A stretch of 8,933 bases of DNA from JBBQIY01 sp964618405 (GTDB taxonomy: Bacteria; Verrucomicrobiota; Kiritimatiellia; RFP12; UBA3636). The stretch lies in contig CAZUAY010000167.1 of NCBI GenBank assembly GCA_964618405.1, positions 1 to 8,933 on the forward strand, read 5' to 3'. The notes under the pieces were generated by a model. The model saw only the letters and a program-made list of their open reading frames with translations. It was not told where the DNA came from and made no database searches. Shown one piece after another: positions 1 to 6,397 of the stretch; position 1 is the first letter of the stretch; each line of letters opens with the position of its first letter. Made by a program: the position numbers and the translations under genes.

Positions 1-1749
1 CGTCTTTTGCGGGAATATCGTAAAGACGTGGAAGGTTTGCATCGTGAATTAACGCTGCTGGAGCGAATCGCAAAACTCGAAGATCATCGGGCTCAATTGG
101 AAGACGGAAAGGCATGCCCGCTTTGTGGAGCGACCGAGCATCCTTTTGCGACAGGGAATATCCCCAAGCCGAATGATGTCGAACAAAAGATTCAAGTCTT
201 GACGAAAAGAATCGAGCAGATCGAGGATCAGGAAGTTGTGATTAAGAAAATTGAAGACGCGATTGCTACAGCTCGTACCGCGGTTGCAACGGCAGAAAAA
301 CAAGCGATAATCGCCACCCATAAGAATGAGCTTGCAGAAAAAACGTGTGCGGATCAAGTTTTTAGCGGAGAAAAGCTTCAGTCTGAATTTGCTGAAGGCC
401 GTCGTCGTGTGTCCGAAAAGCTTCAACAGCTCCGTATCACGGATCTTCCGGAAAATGATTTTGCGCCTTTACTAAAAACCCTGCGTTCGCGACTCGCCTC
501 GTGGCAGAAAAATGAGAAAGAAAAGGACGCAGCGGAGAAGCAAATCGTTGCGATCGAAAGTGAAGTCAGACGGTTAGAGTCGTTGATCGAGAGGGGTCTG
601 TCTACTCTGATTGAAAAACAAAAAAGCCTTCAGGATCTAACGGAAAAGCGTGTGGCTACTCTTCAGAAGCGTCATGAGTTGTTTGGGGACAAACGTCCTG
701 ATGCTGAAGAACGCCGTTTGAATCAGATGGTTGTTGATGCCGAAAAAGTAGAAAAAAAGGCGAACGAAGATTTCCATCGACGCCAGCAGGAATGGCAGGC
801 AGCGAAGCAGCAGGGTGACACGTTGAAAACGCGTCTTGAGGCTCGTGCGCCGAAACTGAGTGCGTATGAAACGGATTTTACTCAGCAAATTGCAGCGCAG
901 TATTTTGCATCTGAAGCTCAGTTTTTAGCTGATCGGTTGTTACCTGAGCAGCGTGAGAAGTTGCAACAGCGGGCGGCTGAATTGGATGACCGGCGAAAAG
1001 ATCTTGATGCTCGAGAAAAAGATCGGAAAATACGCTTGGACAAAGCGAGAGAAAGTCCGGTTACCGACGAATCGTTTGAAGCGCTTCAGGAGAAAGCGGG
1101 GACGATCACGGCGACGCGGGATGAATTGGGAACGCTCATTGCAGAGAAAAAAGCCAAGCTCGATGCGAACGACATTGCAAAAGAACGCATAAAAGATAAG
1201 CAAAAAGAGATTGAGAAGCAAGAACGTGAATGGTATCGATGGAACACCTTGCACGGCTTAATTGGTTCAGCGGACGGTAAGAAATATCGGAATTTTGCTC
1301 AGGGGCTGACATTTGAAATGATGGTCGCGCATGCGAACCAGCAACTGCAAAAAATGTCTGATCGGTATTTGTTAATCCGTGATATCACGCAACCGCTTGA
1401 TTTGAACGTTGTCGATAATTATCAGGCTGGGGAAATTCGGTCAACGAAGAATCTCTCCGGTGGCGAGAGTTTCATCGTCAGTCTTTCGTTAGCGCTAGGC
1501 TTATCTCAAATGGCGAGCGAGAATGTCCGTGTTGACTCCCTGTTCCTTGATGAGGGGTTTGGTTCGCTCGATGAGGAGTCATTAGAAACAGCACTCGAGA
1601 CCTTATCGGGGCTTCAACAAGACGGCAAATTAATCGGTGTAATTTCTCATGTTTCTGCATTAAAAGAGCGGATCGGGACACAGATTGCCGTTTTGCCTCA
1701 TTCCGGCGGCCGAAGTGTTTTGGATGGTCCCGGGTGTCGGTCCCTGTGA
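1..1749 (+). CDS. sbcC: Exonuclease SbcC, C-terminal part (5' end outside window)
   Basis: SbcC is the SMC/Rad50-like ATPase subunit of the SbcCD nuclease, which opens hairpins and processes DNA double-strand ends in the cytoplasm. The frame is open from base 1, so the N-terminal ATPase lobe and the first coiled-coil arm are missing. Residues here are counted from the codon at 7-9. The zinc hook CPLC is at 37-40 (bases 115-126). A long Glu/Lys/Gln/Arg-rich coiled coil follows to about residue 420. The C-terminal ATPase lobe has the signature motif LSGGES (483-488), Walker B with catalytic Glu in VDSLFLDEG (509-517), a D-loop GSLD, and the switch His in ISHV (His548). The tail SGGRSVLDGPGC is typical of complete SbcC proteins, so the stop at 1747-1749 is the natural end. 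The partner gene sbcD would be expected upstream, outside the window. Confidence 0.96.
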   Translation, partial: RLLREYRKDVEGLHRELTLLERIAKLEDHRAQLEDGKACPLCGATEHPFATGNIPKPNDVEQKIQVLTKRIEQIEDQEVVIKKIEDAIATARTAVATAEKQAIIATHKNELAEKTCADQVFSGEKLQSEFAEGRRRVSEKLQQLRITDLPENDFAPLLKTLRSRLASWQKNEKEKDAAEKQIVAIESEVRRLESLIERGLSTLIEKQKSLQDLTEKRVATLQKRHELFGDKRPDAEERRLNQMVVDAEKVEKKANEDFHRRQQEWQAAKQQGDTLKTRLEARAPKLSAYETDFTQQIAAQYFASEAQFLADRLLPEQREKLQQRAAELDDRRKDLDAREKDRKIRLDKARESPVTDESFEALQEKAGTITATRDELGTLIAEKKAKLDANDIAKERIKDKQKEIEKQEREWYRWNTLHGLIGSADGKKYRNFAQGLTFEMMVAHANQQLQKMSDRYLLIRDITQPLDLNVVDNYQAGEIRSTKNLSGGESFIVSLSLALGLSQMASENVRVDSLFLDEGFGSLDEESLETALETLSGLQQDGKLIGVISHVSALKERIGTQIAVLPHSGGRSVLDGPGCRSL

Positions 1750-1786
1750 GCGGCTCCGCTGGGAGAATAGGCGTCCTCGCCTGTTC
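1749..1786. repeat. Two tandem hairpins just after sbcC
   Basis: Immediately after the sbcC stop lies a small inverted repeat AGCGG-ct-CCGCT (1749-1760). It is followed by a stronger hairpin, GAATAGGCG-tcct-CGCCTGTTC (1765-1786), which is nine base pairs with one T-G wobble and a four-base loop. No run of T follows on either strand, so this is not a classical intrinsic terminator. It could stabilise the sbcC 3' end or be a dispersed intergenic repeat. The hairpins are directly visible; the role is inference. Confidence 0.5.
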
Positions 1787-2353
1787 ATTGAAGTGCCGTG
1801 CTCCCCGTGTCGCTACTCCAAGTCAACGAGCAGCCTAGTCATGTTTCTAACCGTTCTCGTTTCATGGATGATGGTGATATACGTTTTGTGCTTCAAGATG
1901 AAGTCATCGCTTATACGTATCGTCTCGTTGACCGCACGCAGCGCGAAGCGTTTTTACTGGGTCATGGTTTATGAAAACCAATTGGCGACTTAGCAGCAGA
2001 TTGCTACTGCGGCATGAGTTCAGGCTGGATGCCACGGCAATGTATGAGACTGACGCCATTGACGATCTAGAGCTTACGCACAGAACCGTATAAAGACTAC
2101 AGCCGTACCTGTTCCTGTCCTTCATTGTCTTTAGAGACATCTGATGTCAGCTATCGAGTTGGCGGTGGCGTTCGAGCTGAATAAAAACCGCAATGAAGTT
2201 ATGGAGGTATGTAAAGTTTTCAGGTGTCGGTTAGCAAGAGCACGTAACCCATCCGATTGGTCATTCTAGAGATGGCCTTGTGCTTTCGCTCTGGCACCCA
2301 CCTCCCGTCGTCAAGTAGCTTCAGAGCGAAGCCCTTTTAGGTGCCGGGCGCGT
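1787..2353. other. About 570 bp with no recognisable gene between sbcC and typA
   Basis: This gap separates the convergent ends of sbcC (+) and typA (-). Only short frames are present. One runs 1798-1974 (+, GTG start) and ends in an ATGA overlap with a second short frame at 1971-2093 (+). The first has the peptide RFMDDGDIRFVLQDEVIAY, the second MKTNWRLSSRLLLRHEF. Neither has a convincing ribosome binding site, and I recognise no family in either. They may be fragments of a decayed gene, or chance. The far end holds interleaved inverted repeats (2282-2345), listed separately. No tRNA or promoter was convincing. Confidence 0.5.
2282..2345. repeat. Interleaved inverted repeats in front of the typA 3' end
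   Basis: Two arm pairs are interleaved. GCTTTCGCTCTG (2282-2293) matches the complement of CAGAGCGAAGC (2322-2332) with one bulged base. GGCACC (2293-2298) matches the complement of GGTGCC (2340-2345). The order A-B-A'-B' would fold as a pseudoknot or as two exclusive hairpins in RNA from either strand. On the + strand the longer hairpin is followed by CCCTTTT, so it may act as a weak terminator between the convergent genes. The loop is long (28 nt), and function is inference. Confidence 0.35.
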
Positions 2354-4165
2354 CTAGTCCTTGGACTGACGGCGCACTTGTTTGCGCTCGTATTCCTTGA
2401 GGAGGCGTTTGCGCAAGCGGATGTTCTTGGGTGTGACCTCGACGAGCTCGTCAGCGGCAATGTACTCAATGGCCTCTTCCAGGCTCATCACCACCGGCGG
2501 AGTAAGCTCTACGTTCTTATCTTTCCCCGTAGACCGGACGTTGGTAAACGCTTTGGCTTTCTGGACGTTCACCATCAGATCCGAATCCAGACTGCACTCT
2601 CCAACGATCATGCCTTCATAGCACTCTTGACTGGGACCCACAAAGAGGCGGCCGCGCAACTGCAGGGTATCCAGCGCAAAAGGAATGGCCTTTCCGTTGC
2701 CCACGCTGATCATAGCGCCTTTGTTGCGACCGCCAAGGTCTCCCACGACGGGAGCGTAATGGCTGAAGCAGTGGTGGATAATAGCCTCACCAGCGGTAAC
2801 CGTGAGTAGCTTGCTGCGCAATCCGATTGTACCTCGCGTGGGAATGTGGAACTCCTGTAGTTTCCGGATGCCAATCTGCTCAACGTGAACGATCTCGCCA
2901 CGCCGCGAGCCTACCAACTCGATCACCCTGCCAGCGGACCCGTCTGGCACGTCCACCGTGAGTCGTTCGAAAGGTTCGCATTGGACCCCATCAACTTCTT
3001 TGTAAATGACACGCGGCTGGGCCACGCTCAACTCAAAGCCCTCTCGGCGCATATTTTCGATGAGGATGGAGAGGTGCAACACGCCGCGACCGCTAACATT
3101 GAACGTCTCATCGCCCTGTTCTTCAACGCGCAAAGCCACATCACGCTGCATTTCTAACTTCAGCCGCTGTCGCAGGTGCCGGCTGGTTACGTAGGTGCCA
3201 TCTTGTCCGTAGAATGGCGAATCGTTGATACGAAAAATCATGGAGAGTGTCGCCTCATCCATGTGAATGGCGGACAATGCCTCGGGACATTCCGCAGCCG
3301 CTAGGGTGTCGCCGATGTCGATATCGGGCATGCCGACGACCGCACACAAGTCCCCGCATTCCACACGTTCTACGGAGCGGCGAGTCAGGCCTTCAAAAAC
3401 GAACAAGTCTTTTATTTGTACAAGCTCGCGCGAGCCATCACGCGTGATATGAACAATCGGCGTCTTCAAATCCAGGGTGCCACGATAGACACGACCGACG
3501 CCCGTGCGACCAACGAAATCGGAATGCTCGATCGAGGCGACCTGCATCTGCACGGGCCCCTTCTGTACGCGAGGTGCGGGGATATGCTCCAAAATCGCAT
3601 CCATCAGCGGAAGCATGTTGGTGCGCTCGCCTTCCACGGTCGTCGAAGCCCAGCCTTCTTTTGCGCTGACGTAGAGCATGGGGAAATCCATTTGAGCATC
3701 GCTGGCATTCAGCTCGGCAAACAGATCGAAGGTCTTGTCGTGCACAACAGCCGGCCGCGCATCGGGTCGGTCCATTTTGTTCAAAATGACCATGACCTTG
3801 AGTCCCAGTTCCAGCGCCTTGGCCAGAACAAAACGAGTCTGTGGCATGGGGCCGTCGGCGGCATCCACGAGCAACAAGGCTCCATCGGCGAGTTTGAGGA
3901 CGCGCTCGACCTGACCGGAAAAATCGCTATGGCCCGGCGTATCAATGACGTTAATCTTGACGCCCTGATACTCGACGCTGACGTTCTTGGAGAGAATCGT
4001 GATGCCACGTTCGCGTTCGAGATCGTTGCTGTCCAGGAAGCATTCTTGGAACACAGCCTTTTTCGAGAACAACTTAGATTGAGTAAGAATCGCATCCACG
4101 AGGGTGGTTTTCCCGTGATCTACGTGGGCAATAATGGCAATATTTCGCAGCGCTTTGTTTGGCAT
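2354..4165 (-). CDS. typA: Translational GTPase TypA/BipA
   Basis: This ribosome-binding GTPase of the EF-G family acts in the cytoplasm in ribosome assembly and translation under stress or cold. The protein is 603 residues, the normal length for the family, and appears complete. All GTPase motifs are visible: P-loop AHVDHGKT (13-20), switch I RGITI (53-57), DTPGH (75-79), NKMD (129-132) and SAK (167-169). The C-terminal half carries the domain-II, EF-G-like and TypA-specific regions, ending in a basic tail (RKRLLKEYERKQVRRQSKD). The ATG at 4163-4165 is chosen because MPNKALRNIAIIAHVDHGK is the standard N-terminus. An ATG 11 bases further upstream is out of frame. The ribosome binding site is weak (GGAA seven bases upstream). 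The gene stands alone, convergent with sbcC, with a likely promoter about 30 bases upstream. Confidence 0.97.
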   Translation of the reverse strand: MPNKALRNIAIIAHVDHGKTTLVDAILTQSKLFSKKAVFQECFLDSNDLERERGITILSKNVSVEYQGVKINVIDTPGHSDFSGQVERVLKLADGALLLVDAADGPMPQTRFVLAKALELGLKVMVILNKMDRPDARPAVVHDKTFDLFAELNASDAQMDFPMLYVSAKEGWASTTVEGERTNMLPLMDAILEHIPAPRVQKGPVQMQVASIEHSDFVGRTGVGRVYRGTLDLKTPIVHITRDGSRELVQIKDLFVFEGLTRRSVERVECGDLCAVVGMPDIDIGDTLAAAECPEALSAIHMDEATLSMIFRINDSPFYGQDGTYVTSRHLRQRLKLEMQRDVALRVEEQGDETFNVSGRGVLHLSILIENMRREGFELSVAQPRVIYKEVDGVQCEPFERLTVDVPDGSAGRVIELVGSRRGEIVHVEQIGIRKLQEFHIPTRGTIGLRSKLLTVTAGEAIIHHCFSHYAPVVGDLGGRNKGAMISVGNGKAIPFALDTLQLRGRLFVGPSQECYEGMIVGECSLDSDLMVNVQKAKAFTNVRSTGKDKNVELTPPVVMSLEEAIEYIAADELVEVTPKNIRLRKRLLKEYERKQVRRQSKD

Positions 4166-4194
4166 ATCGGTTCCATGGTGGGCAAAGCAAAAAC

Positions 4195-4223
4195 AGTATG
4201 ATGTAAAGGGGAGGCGTTGTCCA
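4195..4223 (-). promoter_or_regulatory. Probable sigma-70 promoter of typA
   Basis: Read on the minus strand, a -35 box TGGACA (4223-4218; 5 of 6 to consensus) is followed after exactly 17 bases by a -10 box CATACT (4200-4195; 4 of 6). The predicted start would lie near 4188, leaving a leader of about 20 bases before the typA ATG at 4165. Assigned from sequence match and spacing only. Confidence 0.5.
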
Positions 4224-4288
4224 CAAATTCCTTATGTGAAGACGCTTTCGTCGACTGGTCTCCTTTGCCCGTCTGGCGGAGTTCATGA

Positions 4289-4513
4289 TTATCGCCGGAC
4301 ATTTCGCCCCCAGCGAACAGGGTTTCTATTGTGGCTCATGCCCGCACTCGACTGCCTGTAATCCCAGAAGTAAGGATCTCCGTAGTAGTTTGCGCATGTA
4401 TGGTCTATGAGATTGCCCCATGGGAAGCGCTTTTTTGAAAGGCCGCCCCGTATGGATTTTTCCCACTCCGCTTCTGTTGGTAGTCGATAATCAGCATCTT
4501 TTCTGTCGCAAGT
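4289..4513 (-). pseudogene. Fragment of a SUMF1/formylglycine-generating-enzyme-like gene
   Basis: An open stretch of 74 codons on the minus strand, between in-frame stops (TGA at 4516-4514, TAA at 4291-4289), translates to a clear piece of the SUMF1 (FGE-sulfatase) domain. Diagnostic stretches are YRLPTEAEWEKSIRGG followed by KKRFPWGNLIDHTCANYYG, the conserved core of this family. Members oxidise a sulfatase Cys to formylglycine or act as C-type-lectin-like domains. There is no start codon before the homology, and the N-terminal half of the domain is absent. After DYRQSSAG the homology stops (MSHNRNPVRWGRNVRR is not family-like), so the C-terminal GLYDMAGNVWEW-type region is also gone. It is therefore a remnant with both ends lost, lying upstream of the typA promoter. 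Recognition is from memory of the family consensus. Confidence 0.8.
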
Positions 4514-4532
4514 TCAATTCCCTCCTCTAATG

Positions 4533-4588
4533 AGATTTCGAGTACGAGTTCCGTTTCCCTCAATACGAGTACAAGTACGAGATTGAGG
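4533..4588. repeat. GAGTACGAG-type tract ending in an inverted repeat
   Basis: The words CGAGTACGAG (4539-4548) and ACGAGTACAAGTACGAG (4565-4581) form a short, imperfect six-base periodicity. The second copy is enclosed by a perfect 7-bp inverted repeat, CCTCAAT (4558-4564) and ATTGAGG (4582-4588), with an inner GTAC-aa-GTAC. This abuts the broken 5' side of the SUMF1 remnant. It is non-coding and of unknown function. Confidence 0.45.
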
Positions 4589-4713
4589 TAGTCGTGAAGA
4601 AGACGGTTTATGGTCTCGCTTTTGATTCGACTAATCGCTTATCCTACATGCGGAGCAGGGAGGGGCGAAGCTGTCCCAGCGAGCCGTTTGTAAAGGAAGT
4701 TCTCGTAACGAAT

Positions 4714-4766
4714 GGAGCACGGGTTTTCAACCCGTGTACGAAAACGGGTTGGAAAACCCGTTCTCC
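4714..4766. repeat. Compact three-way-junction hairpin element
   Basis: Outer arms GGAG (4714-4717) and CTCC (4763-4766) enclose two perfect 8-bp hairpins. The first is CACGGGTT-ttc-AACCCGTG (4718-4736) and the second AACGGGTT-ggaa-AACCCGTT (4743-4762), separated by only six bases. Almost every base is paired, giving a cruciform or clover-like fold, and the two hairpins share the ACGGGTT arm. The structure is directly visible. A role as repeat unit, terminator or RNA element is inference. Confidence 0.7.
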
Positions 4767-4925
4767 GTTTGCTTCGCTCGTCCTCCTCCGCGGACTCGTC
4801 CTTAACCCACTCCAGCAAATCCTCAGCCACTCCTTTATTTCTTCGCGCTTTTGCCTGTCTGCCGTTCCTGCACAGGCCAGGCGTCTTCGCGTGCGACTTC
4901 TCCTGCCTTCGACAAAACGATTTGT

Positions 4926-5010
4926 CAGAATCGCCCTTAATCTTGAATAAAACTTCAAGATTACATAAAATCATCCAAAAATTGTTTGCCAGAATCGCCC
5001 TTAATCTTGA
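4926..5010. repeat. 21-bp direct repeat with internal inverted repeat
   Basis: A 21-base word beginning CAGAATCGCCC and ending TTAATCTTGA occurs exactly at 4926-4946 and again at 4990-5010. The bases just before each copy are also similar (ATTTGT and GTTTGC). The end of the first copy also forms a perfect 10-bp hairpin, TAATCTTGAA-taaaac-TTCAAGATTA (4938-4963). The tandem arrangement could come from duplication or insertion of a small element. No gene product is implied. Confidence 0.7.
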
Positions 5011-5095
5011 GCAAGTCCGCCAGATTATGGCACTAGAATTCCTTTGTCGGTCGCGGCAGGGATGTTACGGCTACAGCATGGATTGGTTTTCCGAG

Positions 5096-5902
5096 TCACG
5101 TATCCGACTCCGCTGGCGTTACGGTGGGCCATGCACCGCTGACTGAGCCATGATGGCGGATTAATTGTCGGAACCCCTCGGAACCGGGGTCTGGTGTGAC
5201 CGGTTCGAGTTGAGGCGTTAGGTACAGGCATCCTATTTCGTCGGGAGGTAGCACGGACATCAGTGCACGTGCTTCTTCGACGGCTTGGAGCCACTCGTGT
5301 TTCAGGGCTACCGCATCAAGTGGCCCTTGCAATTGGAGACGGTTGATATCATTCTGATTACATGCAGTATGTCGGCCTGCTTGGTCTAGCAGAAATTCAG
5401 GAGTGAATCCAGCGTCCTTGCCACAAGCTGCCCACGTAAGAGCGCCAAGTGAAAGATAATTTTTCAGAAGATGCATAACATCGACAAAATCGCGGATCTC
5501 GGTCCGACCTGCTAAGGCTAGGAGTTTGTTGGTTGCCGCATCTGCATCGTGTAAACGGAACCCACACCAATCGTCTCGCTGCACGGGGAAGAACCGGAAT
5601 GCGCTGTCGTGCGCCCATTCGACTTTCATTTGCTGGTCGTCCATGGTCAGAACCGCCCGATAGAATGTGGGTGTTCGCAAAAGCCATTTCAATGAGAATC
5701 CTGCGTTGAGCAGAGTCGCTGCATCTTGCTCGGCGCAGAGCGCGACGCTCTCTGCGACATCGTGGAAGAGGTCGATATCTTGGGAATATCGTGGAGAATC
5801 TGAGGAGCGATGCAGTACTGTGGCTCCCGCAAGGTAACTTTGGGGGCTTCGGTTGGCGGCAATACACCGAAGCGCGTGAGCTTGGAGATCGCTTATCGGC
5901 AT
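5096..5902 (-). CDS. AbiEii/AbiGii-family nucleotidyltransferase-like toxin (putative)
   Basis: The 268-residue protein matches the AbiEii family, whose members are the toxins of type IV toxin-antitoxin and abortive-infection systems. These act as nucleotidyltransferases; some modify tRNA acceptor ends. The nucleotidyltransferase core is visible: YLAGAT (23-28), then RYSQDIDLF (38-46) with the two metal-binding Asp (42, 44), and a possible third acid in KVEW (Glu95). The helical region NKLLALAGR...RDFVDVMHLL (125-145) is the family's second hallmark. The usual GG(S/T) of motif I reads AGAT here, a small departure. The last ~60 residues show no motif. The ATG at 5900-5902 overlaps the upstream gene's end by 10 bases, implying translational coupling. 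The canonical AbiEi antitoxin is not the neighbour. Family assignment is strong; toxicity is inferred. Confidence 0.82.
   Translation of the reverse strand: MPISDLQAHALRCIAANRSPQSYLAGATVLHRSSDSPRYSQDIDLFHDVAESVALCAEQDAATLLNAGFSLKWLLRTPTFYRAVLTMDDQQMKVEWAHDSAFRFFPVQRDDWCGFRLHDADAATNKLLALAGRTEIRDFVDVMHLLKNYLSLGALTWAACGKDAGFTPEFLLDQAGRHTACNQNDINRLQLQGPLDAVALKHEWLQAVEEARALMSVLPPDEIGCLYLTPQLEPVTPDPGSEGFRQLIRHHGSVSGAWPTVTPAESDT
5734..5756. repeat. Strong palindrome inside the AbiEii-like gene
   Basis: Arms CGCAGAG (5734-5740) and CTCTGCG (5750-5756) are perfect inverted repeats. An alternative inner pairing is AGAGCG-cga-CGCTCT (5737-5751). Translated on the minus strand this encodes part of DVAESVALCAEQD, between motif I and the middle of the protein. 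It could be a chance outcome of codon choice, or a small palindromic element absorbed into the gene. Confidence 0.4.
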
Positions 5903-6171
5903 AGTTTAGCTGCGAGGAGGAAACCTCTTCGTCCTCCATGTTGGCGTAATCCTCGTACGATTTCAGGAATGTCGTCGAGCGTTATGTTTAAATCAGGTCG
6001 TAGATGCCAAAAGCATTGTCCGTAGAAAGCTTGGTAGGCGCGTTTGGCTTCTCGAACACGAACCATGTTTCTAGCGTCTTCGTCCGAGAGGTGTCGACGA
6101 CTTTTAAGTCCACCTTTCCGGCCAATTTCGGAGAGGTAGGCTTTTATGCTTGTTGTTTCTTCGTGTTTCAT
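5893..6171 (-). CDS. Small charged protein upstream of AbiEii; putative antitoxin/partner
   Basis: The product is 92 residues from the ATG at 6169-6171. A TTG at 6207 would add 12 residues (MHHDRKQVTIIR), but it would run through the palindrome at 6179-6197, so the ATG is preferred. Visible features are a GRKGG turn (17-21), a basic/acidic helix SDEDARNMVRVREAKRAYQ (29-47), a QCFWHLRPDLNI segment (52-63), and a distinctive C-terminus GGRRGFLLAAKLC (79-91). There is no signal peptide or membrane segment. It does not look like AbiEi (no N-terminal winged helix, far too short). Its stop TAA (5895-5893) overlaps the AbiEii-like start by 10 bases, so the two are almost certainly co-translated. A role as antitoxin or regulator of the nucleotidyltransferase is inferred from position only. 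I cannot assign a named family. Confidence 0.72.
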   Translation of the reverse strand: MKHEETTSIKAYLSEIGRKGGLKSRRHLSDEDARNMVRVREAKRAYQAFYGQCFWHLRPDLNITLDDIPEIVRGLRQHGGRRGFLLAAKLCR

Positions 6172-6178
6172 GCGTATT

Positions 6179-6197
6179 ATCGTAACCTGCTTACGAT
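6179..6197 (-). promoter_or_regulatory. Palindromic operator-like site before the toxin-antitoxin-like pair
   Basis: ATCGTAA-cctgc-TTACGAT (6179-6197) is a perfect 7-bp inverted repeat with a 5-base spacer. It ends eight bases before the ATG of the small upstream gene. On the minus strand TACGAT (6194-6189 region and its mirror copy) resembles a -10 box, and TTGCAT lies about 17 bases upstream. The palindrome would then overlap the promoter, as expected for an autoregulated toxin-antitoxin operon. The site is visible; the function is inferred. Confidence 0.42.
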
Positions 6198-6397
6198 CGT
6201 GATGCAAGATTAAAAAAGCGTTGACCGATTACAGTCGCTAGACGTTATCCGAAAAGGTTTCTGAGTTCTTTGCACTCTCAATTTCCAACAGCCAACACTC
6301 AAATCCAATTTCCAAGTGGGGAACTTCGGTCAGACCGTGCATAGATTCCTGGTTTTCCTGAGTTCCTGATGAAAAACCACCTCCCTTGTTGATGTTT
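6198..6397. other. Intergenic stretch with a short direct repeat
   Basis: About 200 bases between the divergent AbiEii module and the repeat array contain no credible frame. The word CAATTTCCAA occurs at 6279-6288 and 6306-6315 in a CCAA-rich context. Nothing else was recognised. Confidence 0.4.

Larger units (their letters stand above)
4589..5095. other. Gene-free region with a probable dispersed repeat element
   Basis: Several frames of 60-144 codons cross this stretch on both strands, but they overlap one another. Their translations are low-complexity Arg/Ser/Leu-rich and resemble no family, so I call none of them genes. The sequence instead shows structure: a three-way-junction hairpin element (4714-4766), then about 150 bases of unique sequence, then a 21-bp direct repeat spaced 64 bp apart (4926-5010). 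Taken together, roughly 4640-5010 looks like a composite intergenic repeat. Whether it occurs elsewhere in the genome cannot be told from this window. Confidence 0.4.

Noticed and set aside
2144..2269. Peptide with IELAVAFELNKNR, faintly like the start of an IS110-type transposase
   Set aside because: The match is a few residues, no catalytic motifs follow, and the frame closes after about 40 codons; too weak to call a mobile element.
3416..4201. 261-codon frame on the + strand
   Set aside because: It lies entirely opposite typA, whose every GTPase motif is intact; the + strand frame is a shadow without recognisable family features.
4594..5146. Overlapping frames of 104-144 codons on both strands (4594-4950 +, 4639-4974 -, 4644-4958 -, 4712-5146 +)
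   Set aside because: They cross the hairpin element and direct repeats, overlap each other, have low-complexity Arg/Ser-rich translations and no ribosome sites; the open frames look like a by-product of repeat DNA.
5397..5939. 180-codon minus-strand frame
   Set aside because: It is an alternate frame of the AbiEii-like gene, which has clear nucleotidyltransferase motifs and an operon-type start.
6172..6207. TTG start giving a 104-residue version of the small partner protein
   Set aside because: The extra 12 residues cover the palindrome and possible promoter; the downstream ATG is preferred.
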